Below, piece by piece: positions 8,146 to 13,547 of a DNA stretch of 23,315 nt (position 1 is the stretch's first letter; every line of letters starts with the position of its first letter). The DNA is from Lachnospiraceae bacterium. Lineage in GTDB: Bacteria > Bacillota > Clostridia > Lachnospirales > Lachnospiraceae. The DNA lies in the NCBI GenBank assembly GCA_009774395.1, contig VSNQ01000071.1, positions 1-23,315 on the forward strand. Direction: 5' to 3'. The notes below the pieces were generated by a model that made no database searches, was not told where the DNA came from, and saw only the letters and a program-made list of their open reading frames with translations. The translations under genes were made by a program, and so were the position numbers.

Positions 8146-8172
8146 GGCGAAACCGCAATGGTTCCGCCTTGA
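8142..8172 (-). terminator. Hairpin, probable original terminator of the Cys-rich gene
   Basis: TCAAGGCG (8142-8149) pairs with CGCCTTGA (8165-8172), and AACC/GGTT extends the stem inside. On the minus strand the tail is CTTGTTTTGG, a weak U-tract. If the MITE-like insertion at 8186-8321 is removed, this hairpin lies about 20 bp after the stop codon at 8338, a usual terminator distance. Confidence 0.45.
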
Positions 8173-8185
8173 TAAATCTATATGT

Positions 8186-8321
8186 GTAACAGTTCAGATA
8201 ACCCATTGAACTGTTACGTATCCAGCCATTGGAAATCGCTTCGCGATGGGCTGGATACCTCCAACCACTACGTTTTATTACGGTCAGCGCAGTAAATGCG
8301 CTGACCTACCTGAACTGTTAC
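8186..8321. mobile_element. 136-bp MITE-like element with 8-bp target duplication
   Basis: The element begins with GTAACAGTTCAG (8186-8197) and ends with its exact inverse CTGAACTGTTAC (8310-8321). It is flanked on both sides by the direct repeat CTATATGT (8178-8185 and 8322-8329). A third inverse copy of the 11-mer at 8207-8217 pairs with the left end. Two more hairpins follow: GTATCCAGCC/GGCTGGATAC (8218-8227/8249-8258, with an inner ATCGC/GCGAT stem) and GGTCAGCGCA/TGCGCTGACC (8282-8291/8297-8306, 5-base loop). There is no coding capacity. It sits between the Cys-rich gene's stop and the hairpin that probably terminated it. The parent transposase is unknown; 8-bp duplications occur in several IS families. 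Confidence 0.75.
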
Positions 8322-8337
8322 CTATATGTTTCGTACA

Positions 8338-8652
8338 TTAATTCTGTTCCTCGCATCCACAGGTTCCTACACCTGAAAATCCTGAGAAATTCCTCGGCTG
8401 AATCATATCGTCATTGCAGCCACATCCGTTATTTGGCGGTGGGCAGGGTGGAACAGGCGGGAAAATCGGCTTGCAAGGAGGCGTATTGTCATTGCGGTCA
8501 CAATCACAATCCCTGTCGCGGTCACGGTCACGATCTCTATCGCAGCCACAGTTACAGCCGCCATTATTGCAGCCGTTTCCGCAAATACCGCACCCATTAT
8601 TCCTGCTGCCGCAGCAGCACCACAAAAGTAAAATCCATATCCAACTGTTCAT
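8338..8652 (-). CDS. Small Cys/Gly/Asn-rich protein with Asp-Arg dipeptide repeats
   Basis: The 104-aa product is not assigned to a family. A short hydrophobic start (WIWILLLWCCC) is followed by a Gly-Asn-Cys segment with CxxC-like spacings (residues 12-37). Next comes a run of Asp-Arg dipeptides ending in DCDCD, then a Pro-rich stretch with two PPC motifs and more CGC clusters. There are 17 cysteines in 104 residues. AGGAG lies about ten bases before the ATG, supporting real translation. The hexameric DNA repeat behind Asp-Arg keeps other frames open as artefacts. Cys-rich, low-complexity proteins of this size are common among clostridial spore-coat and surface proteins. A spore-coat or metal-binding role is a guess only. 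Confidence 0.7.
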   Translation of the reverse strand: MNSWIWILLLWCCCGSRNNGCGICGNGCNNGGCNCGCDRDRDRDRDRDCDCDRNDNTPPCKPIFPPVPPCPPPNNGCGCNDDMIQPRNFSGFSGVGTCGCEEQN

Positions 8653-8708
8653 CTCTTTAACTCCTCATATATTCATATGATTTTCTAATAACTAATATAT
8701 GAGAAATG

Positions 8709-9251
8709 TTAAAAAGTGTTCCGTCTTTTGCAATAATGTTGCCGAATATACGCCATTGTCTGTTCTTCGCCATCACGGGCAAGCTTTCGCAGGAGAAATT
8801 CCAGCATTCTGCGTGTGTCTTTGTGCATATACCGTCCTGCATCACCGGATAAGTAATATTTCAGTGCCATATCGTCTGTATAATTTTTGCCATTGTAATT
8901 TTTAGAAGCCGCCACACGATCAATAAACATCTCTATCACATATCGTTTGGGCATCTTTGCCGGAATAATTCCCTGACCAGAATGTGCACTGTAATCCATC
9001 CAATATTCATAGTGGTGTTTATTGCGTCCTTTGTGGTGCAGCCATGCCGAGGAATATCCTTTGTCCTTGCGTTCTGCGTTGTTTGGACTCTGTGTGCCCT
9101 GATAATATTTCGCCCCCACAAGGAACTCACTTGGCATATATTTTGACAAATCATGCAAAAGCCCTTGCCAGTAAAGCCCTACGGAAAAACACCCTTTCAT
9201 TACCATTATTTTATGATGCGTAATCGTCTTAAAATGTTTCCAAAAATACAC
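8709..9251 (-). CDS. DUF5662 family protein
   Basis: The 180-aa product matches the DUF5662 pattern as I recognise it: an N-terminal WKHFKTITHHK segment, LLHDLSKYMPSEF at residues 31-43, and a His cluster HHKGRNKHHYEYW near 72-84. The paired HD and HH motifs suggest a metal-binding, HD-phosphohydrolase-like site, but no activity is established. No signal peptide or membrane segment is visible. The start is GTG at 9249-9251, with GAGGGTGAG about nine bases upstream. An in-frame stop lies seven codons upstream, and no ATG fits the conserved N-terminus. The upstream gap holds an A/T repeat array, and the Cys-rich gene follows after 56 bp. Confidence 0.75.
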   Translation of the reverse strand: MYFWKHFKTITHHKIMVMKGCFSVGLYWQGLLHDLSKYMPSEFLVGAKYYQGTQSPNNAERKDKGYSSAWLHHKGRNKHHYEYWMDYSAHSGQGIIPAKMPKRYVIEMFIDRVAASKNYNGKNYTDDMALKYYLSGDAGRYMHKDTRRMLEFLLRKLARDGEEQTMAYIRQHYCKRRNTF

Positions 9252-9340
9252 AGTTCCAAACTCACCCTCTAACTACAATTCTTATCGTTACACATTTTAA
9301 ACTATATTTTTTAAATTACTTTTTAACTAGCTTTTTTAAC

Positions 9341-9379
9341 TATTTTTATTAATTATTTTTATTAATTATTTTTATTAAT
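9341..9379 (-). repeat. Three exact 13-bp repeats spanning the GH13-like gene stop codon
   Basis: TATTTTTATTAAT occurs three times in succession (9341-9353, 9354-9366, 9367-9379), with degenerate A/T-rich relatives continuing to about 9310. The TAA stop of the 646-aa gene (9375-9377) lies within the third unit. The period is not a multiple of three. Confidence 0.85.
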
Positions 9380-11315
9380 TATTCTTGGCTGCTTTTGCCG
9401 CCTTTTTTACTTTTTCCACTTTAGGAAGCTGTTTTCCCGTTAAGATTGCAATGCTCCTTGGCGGAATATCCATATAACTAGCTGTTTTACCTTTCTCAAC
9501 AGCAAGCATATTGTCCTTAGTATCCATTACAGGTATCCATTCATAGTTTGCAATTGAAGGCAGTGCAAAACGGTGGCTCTCCCAATGCATATTGTAGGCT
9601 ATATAAATATAATCCCCCTCTTTGCCATCTGCACTGTTTCCGCAGTACATTATTGCGATATGGCGGTGGTAACTTTGCAGTTGTGCTTTCCACGCTTCCT
9701 CACCATGATATGACAAATCGGGATAGCCATATCCATATTTGTCCAGCATCGTCAAACTGGCATTCAAATGAATTATCTTATGTGCTTTGCGAAATTGAAT
9801 CAACGCTTTCGCAAATTGAAAGGTATCCGTATTTTTATTTAATCCGCGCCAATCAACCCATCCCGTTTCATTGTCTTGACAATAGCAATTGTTATTTCCA
9901 TACTGGCTGTTTCCAAACTCATCCCCCGCCATAATCAGCGGCGTTCCCTGCGCCGTAAAAATAAAACTAAGTGCATTGCGCATCTGTTTCTGTCGAAGCT
10001 GATTAATTGCTTTCTTGCGGGAAGCGCCCTCCACACCGCAGTTCCAACTGAAATTATAGTCTGTGCCATCTGTATTATTCTCGCCATTTTCCTCGTTATG
10101 TTTATGATCGTAGGAAACCAAGTCATTTAATGTAAAACCATAGTAATTCGCAATATAATTCACCACGCCACATTTTGGATGATAATTGCGCATATGATAC
10201 TGGAAATTTTTTAGCATATCGCCATCGCCTTTTAAAAATTTGCGAATATCATACATAAATTCATCGCGGTAATATCCCAGATTTTTATACAGTGGCTGTT
10301 CTCCATTCGGATAAATATCATGCAAATGAAAATCCTCGCACAAAATCTTTGTATTTGCGAACAAAGGTTCTGTTGCAAGCAACGTAACTGGAACACGCAC
10401 CCCTTTTAAATGCATTCCATCAATATGGTACTCCAGCACCCAATGCTTCAATATTTCTAAAATATATCCCTGTTTAATATTATCGGGAAAATAGAACTGC
10501 ATTATCACTTCTATCCCATTTCTGTGCAATTCTCGTACCATTTGTTTAAATTCGTCACAGGGGTTCTCTCCGGCGGCATAGGATGCTTTGGGCGCAAAGT
10601 AATATGCCTCCTTAAATCCCCAGTAATTCAGGCGCACTTCACCAGACTCCTCTGCTGATGTGTCACCATCCTCCAAATCAAGTTTCTCATCAATATGCTG
10701 CACTTGATACTCTATTGTCTTTGTTTTTGCTATGGTTTCTGCTGTATTTATCGGCTCACATTCTTCAAATTCGTAAGCTGGCAATAGTTCCAGCGCATTG
10801 ATACCCAGTTCCTTTAGATAAGGAATTTTCTCCGTAATTCCCAAAAAAGTTCCCTTATGCTTTATTCCAGATGAACGATGTCTTGTAAAACCACGCACAT
10901 GAAGGCAGTATATAATACTTTCATGATACGGAATATGCAACGGCGAAGTCCCCTGCCAGTCAAATTCACCACAATACAGCCCGCCGCGCAGCATAGGCTC
11001 TTTGTGTACGCCGCCGCCCCATTTCTCATTTCCGACAATCTGCTTCGCATACGGGTCAACAAAAACCGATTCCCCTATATAGAAATTATATTCGTAATCC
11101 TTTAATTGTAATCCTTCTATAAAAATACACGAAATATTCCCAATACGATGATCTTTGTCAAACGCAATACGTCCCTTCTGTTCCACACCTTTGCGATAAA
11201 ATATAATGCCGCATTCCTCATTGGAATTATTTACCATAGAGAAATTGAATCCACCATCTCGTGCGCATGCACCGAGAGGATAGGGCTGTCCGTTTCTTAT
11301 TTTTAATTTTCTCAT
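9375..11315 (-). CDS. GH13 debranching-enzyme-like protein with degenerate active site (probable pseudoenzyme)
   Basis: The 646-aa product has the architecture of a GlgX/isoamylase-type glycogen debranching enzyme. It has a CBM48-like N-terminus (about 10-95, ending VDPYAK), a GH13 barrel (about 130-530) and a C-terminal beta domain. Diagnostic surroundings are intact: FTLNDLVSYDHKHNE (394-408), MAGDEFGNSQYGNNN (462-476), and GWVDW (485-489). The four catalytic regions are not. Region I has Q273 and PD (277-278) instead of Asp and Asn-His. Region II reads DGMHLK (299-304), with His302 for Arg and Lys304 for the nucleophile Asp. Region IV has Tyr391-Tyr392 for His-Asp. Only Glu327, the acid/base position, remains. 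It is therefore probably non-hydrolytic and may bind glycogen or regulate. There is no frameshift, so the gene is maintained. It lies 49 bp after the Sir2-like gene. Confidence 0.88.
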   Translation of the reverse strand: MRKLKIRNGQPYPLGACARDGGFNFSMVNNSNEECGIIFYRKGVEQKGRIAFDKDHRIGNISCIFIEGLQLKDYEYNFYIGESVFVDPYAKQIVGNEKWGGGVHKEPMLRGGLYCGEFDWQGTSPLHIPYHESIIYCLHVRGFTRHRSSGIKHKGTFLGITEKIPYLKELGINALELLPAYEFEECEPINTAETIAKTKTIEYQVQHIDEKLDLEDGDTSAEESGEVRLNYWGFKEAYYFAPKASYAAGENPCDEFKQMVRELHRNGIEVIMQFYFPDNIKQGYILEILKHWVLEYHIDGMHLKGVRVPVTLLATEPLFANTKILCEDFHLHDIYPNGEQPLYKNLGYYRDEFMYDIRKFLKGDGDMLKNFQYHMRNYHPKCGVVNYIANYYGFTLNDLVSYDHKHNEENGENNTDGTDYNFSWNCGVEGASRKKAINQLRQKQMRNALSFIFTAQGTPLIMAGDEFGNSQYGNNNCYCQDNETGWVDWRGLNKNTDTFQFAKALIQFRKAHKIIHLNASLTMLDKYGYGYPDLSYHGEEAWKAQLQSYHRHIAIMYCGNSADGKEGDYIYIAYNMHWESHRFALPSIANYEWIPVMDTKDNMLAVEKGKTASYMDIPPRSIAILTGKQLPKVEKVKKAAKAAKNN

Positions 11316-11364
11316 ACACCCTCACAGTATTTGTTTTATTTATGCAATTTTTAAGAAAATCTGT

Positions 11365-12108
11365 CTATTCCACAATGATAGGCAGGATTACCTGAATTTC
11401 ATCTCGAATGGTAAAATCGACTTTCCGTTCACAGCGGAATATTTCCTTTGAAAATAGAACTTTTAGCTGCTCATGTTCAAGGTCTTCATTTTCAAAAAAA
11501 TCATTATACATATTTTTACCCAAAATCAACAGAACATCTGCTTCCTTATATACATTGACAACTTCTGTCATAAGTTTTGTATCCCCACGTTCACCCAACA
11601 GGCGAATGCCTGGGCGTACAGCAACCTTGCACTTATCACACTGCGGTATTCCAGCAGCGTTAATTACATAATCTATCGAAAAACTTTTGCCGCAGCGCGG
11701 ACAGTGATTCACATACATACTGCCATTTGGCTCGATTAAATTCTGAATCGAAATATCTTTTGGCAGCCCATGAAAATTCTGGCTGACAACGGCAGACAGC
11801 TTGCCCTGCTGCTGGAGCTTTAACAACGCATCATAGGCAGGCGTACTTCTTACGTGCATTCCTAGTATTTCTTTTTTATAAAAACGATAAAACCGTTCCG
11901 GCTTAGCATTGAAAAAGCTGGTAGAAAGAATATCCTCCGGACTAACACCATACTCCTCCTCTACACGATACGTTTCTTCGTTTGTGTCAAGGTCATAGCC
12001 GCCGCCCTCCACAAGCATCTCAATGCCCAAAACGGCAACAATCTTCTTTGCTGCTTGGATTTTCTTCCTGATGTATTGAATAACCCTTTCCTCTGTACTA
12101 TATTGCAT
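11365..12108 (-). CDS. Sir2-fold protein lacking sirtuin catalytic residues
   Basis: The 247-aa product follows the sirtuin layout along its length: Rossmann start IVAVLG (23-28), FYRFYK (73-78), a SQN motif (109-111), a structural zinc site C136-x2-C139...C157-x2-C160, RPGIRLLGE (165-173) and LLILGKN (193-199). The NAD-binding and catalytic residues of active sirtuins are changed. GAGIS becomes GIEML, the PDFR position reads YDLD, QNID reads QNFH, and the catalytic His before Gly is Asn128. It is unlikely to deacetylate by the standard mechanism. GAGGGAT lies about seven bases before the ATG. It is the first gene of a unit with the degenerate GH13 protein and has a good upstream promoter. 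Confidence 0.82.
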   Translation of the reverse strand: MQYSTEERVIQYIRKKIQAAKKIVAVLGIEMLVEGGGYDLDTNEETYRVEEEYGVSPEDILSTSFFNAKPERFYRFYKKEILGMHVRSTPAYDALLKLQQQGKLSAVVSQNFHGLPKDISIQNLIEPNGSMYVNHCPRCGKSFSIDYVINAAGIPQCDKCKVAVRPGIRLLGERGDTKLMTEVVNVYKEADVLLILGKNMYNDFFENEDLEHEQLKVLFSKEIFRCERKVDFTIRDEIQVILPIIVE

Positions 12109-12180
12109 TCTAATCCCTCAAATCCCAATAAATTCCATTTACACTACAAGTCATTCCTATACAATCTTTCACCTATTAAC

Positions 12181-12210
12181 ATCATACTCGCTTTATGCGC
12201 AATATGTCAA
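12181..12210 (-). promoter_or_regulatory. Housekeeping promoter of the Sir2-like/GH13-like pair
   Basis: On the minus strand, consensus TTGACA (12210-12205) and TATGAT (12186-12181) are separated by 18 bases, about 73 bases before the Sir2-like start codon. The divergent spacer 12109-12387 also holds a small hairpin (CCCAC/GTGGG near 12247-12266). Nothing else is recognisable in it. Confidence 0.65.
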
Positions 12211-12316
12211 GGAAATTCAAATATTGTCAAATAGAAATAAAAATTCCCACTACTTTGGCGTGGGTGTGAAAAATAACAAAATTGTTCTAAAAATTTACAA
12301 AAATTTCAGAATCTTC

Positions 12317-12345
12317 TTGCTTTATACCAATAATTTAGTTAAGAT
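12317..12345 (+). promoter_or_regulatory. Probable promoter of the DUF1292-DUF2225 pair
   Basis: TTGCTT (12317-12322) and TAAGAT (12340-12345) are separated by 17 bases. The start codon is at 12388, preceded by GGGGGAC. An alternative TATAAT at 12366-12371 lies too close to the ribosome binding site to be the only -10 element. Confidence 0.45.
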
Positions 12346-12387
12346 ATATATGTATACAAAATTTTTATAATCCGGGGGACGAAATAA

Positions 12388-12726
12388 ATGGCAACAAAAA
12401 CCACAAACGGCTATGACGACGAAGAAATGACAGTAGAACTTGAACTTGACGACGGAGAAATTGTCAACTGTGCAGTGATTACAATTCTCACTGTAGAAAA
12501 CCAAGACTATATTGCGCTGCTTCCGCTTGATGAAAGTGGAGAAAATGAGGACGGTGAAGTATGGTTCTACCGATATGCCGAGGATGAATCTAATCCAAAC
12601 GCAGAGCCTGACCTTGCTTATATTGACGATGACGAGGAATATGACAAAGTAGCAGATGCCTTTGACGAATATCTCGACGAACAAGAATATGACGAAATCA
12701 TCGCCTGTGAAGAAGCAGAACAATAA
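12388..12726 (+). CDS. DUF1292 domain protein (YrzB-like)
   Basis: The 112-aa product is a highly acidic small cytosolic protein. Its core, about residues 14-66 (MTVELELDDGEIVNCAVI through LLPLDE to EVWFYRY), is the beta-rich DUF1292 fold. An Asp/Glu-rich tail contains DDDEEYDKVADAFDEYL, the usual end of the family. In Firmicutes such genes often sit near the Holliday-junction resolvase yqgF and alaS, but not here. GGGGGAC lies seven to ten bases before the ATG. The reverse strand is also open across most of this gene, but with no ribosome binding site or family resemblance. The function is unknown. Confidence 0.88.
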   Translation: MATKTTNGYDDEEMTVELELDDGEIVNCAVITILTVENQDYIALLPLDESGENEDGEVWFYRYAEDESNPNAEPDLAYIDDDEEYDKVADAFDEYLDEQEYDEIIACEEAEQ

Positions 12727-12780
12727 AACCGCATATTTTATAGCAAACAGCGATAAGGAACAAAATAGGAAGGAAAAAAT

Positions 12781-13533
12781 ATGTACGATTACGCAAGTGA
12801 AAAATCAAGGATACTGGATAAACGGTATACCTGCCCTATCTGCGACAAGCAGATTACTGCGAAAGCAGTAAAATCAAATACTGCGAGATTTCTTGACAGC
12901 AAGGCGGATTTACGCCCTATCCACAGCAATATTAACGTAACAAAATATGAAACTGTGTGCTGTCCTAACTGCGGTTACGCTGTCCTAACCAAAAACATTG
13001 ACAATATTAATCAAATCCAAAAGAAATTAATACGAGATAAAATTCAAGCAAATTACAAACCGCACGAAGAACCCCCCTGTGATTATTACACTACAGAAAT
13101 GGCTATCAGCCGTATGAAAATGGTTCTTCTATGCACTGTAACAAAAGAAGCCAAAAGCAGTGAAATCGGCGATGTATGCTTAAAATTAAGCTGGTTATAT
13201 CAGGACTTAGCGGATGAAATTGCCGAAGATGACCCTAATGCAGACTCCAAACGGAATTCTTATCTAACAGAAGCAAAAAATGCGGCAATGAACGCCTACA
13301 ATTATCTGTCAGAAGCACGGATGCATGAGGTTTCCCCTTTTGCTGGCATGAATGAAACAACACTGGATTATCTGCTGGCAGATTTAGCATATCAAAAAGG
13401 AGAATACCAAACTGCAATGCAGTTTTTATCCAATGTTGTCGCTAACAGAAACACCACGCCACGCTTAAAAGATAAAAGTTTAGATTTAAAAGAATTATTA
13501 TCTGCGAAACTTCATGGAGAGGAAGAAGCATAA
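12781..13533 (+). CDS. DUF2225 zinc-ribbon protein
   Basis: The 250-aa product starts with a CPIC pair (C18, C21) and continues with ARFLDSKADLRP and CCPNCGYA (C60, C61, C64). This is the zinc-ribbon pattern that defines DUF2225 proteins of clostridia and bacilli. The second half (about 95-245) is helical, with repeats resembling TPR units (LSWLYQDLADE; AAMNAYNYLSEAR; LADLAYQKGEYQTAMQFLSN). There is no signal peptide or membrane segment. AGGAAGG lies before the ATG. It follows DUF1292 by 54 bp and is probably co-transcribed. Its stop codon faces that of the helicase gene only a few bases away. The biochemical role is unknown; protein binding is suggested by the TPR-like half. Confidence 0.88.
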   Translation: MYDYASEKSRILDKRYTCPICDKQITAKAVKSNTARFLDSKADLRPIHSNINVTKYETVCCPNCGYAVLTKNIDNINQIQKKLIRDKIQANYKPHEEPPCDYYTTEMAISRMKMVLLCTVTKEAKSSEIGDVCLKLSWLYQDLADEIAEDDPNADSKRNSYLTEAKNAAMNAYNYLSEARMHEVSPFAGMNETTLDYLLADLAYQKGEYQTAMQFLSNVVANRNTTPRLKDKSLDLKELLSAKLHGEEEA

Positions 13534-13547
13534 AATATTTATGCTTC
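13525..13547. terminator. Perfect palindrome holding both convergent stop codons
   Basis: GAAGCATAAA (13525-13534) and its exact inverse TTTATGCTTC (13538-13547) flank a 3-base centre. Each arm encodes Glu-Ala-stop on its own strand, so the DUF2225 and helicase genes end in mirror-image sequence. The 10-bp A/T-rich stem could serve as a two-way transcription end. Confidence 0.5.

Noticed and set aside
8077..8337. Riboswitch upstream of the methionine synthase unit
   Set aside because: The structured DNA is explained by a terminator-like hairpin and an insertion with target duplication, and it lies upstream of the predicted promoter.
8229..8680. Long plus-strand and alternative minus-strand frames over the Cys-rich gene
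   Set aside because: The hexameric repeat keeps several frames open. Only the 104-aa frame has a good Shine-Dalgarno and start.
12322..12723. 133-codon minus-strand frame opposite DUF1292
   Set aside because: It is the mirror of an Asp/Glu-rich gene (acidic codons read as Phe/Ile/Val in reverse) and has no ribosome binding site, while DUF1292 is a clear family match.
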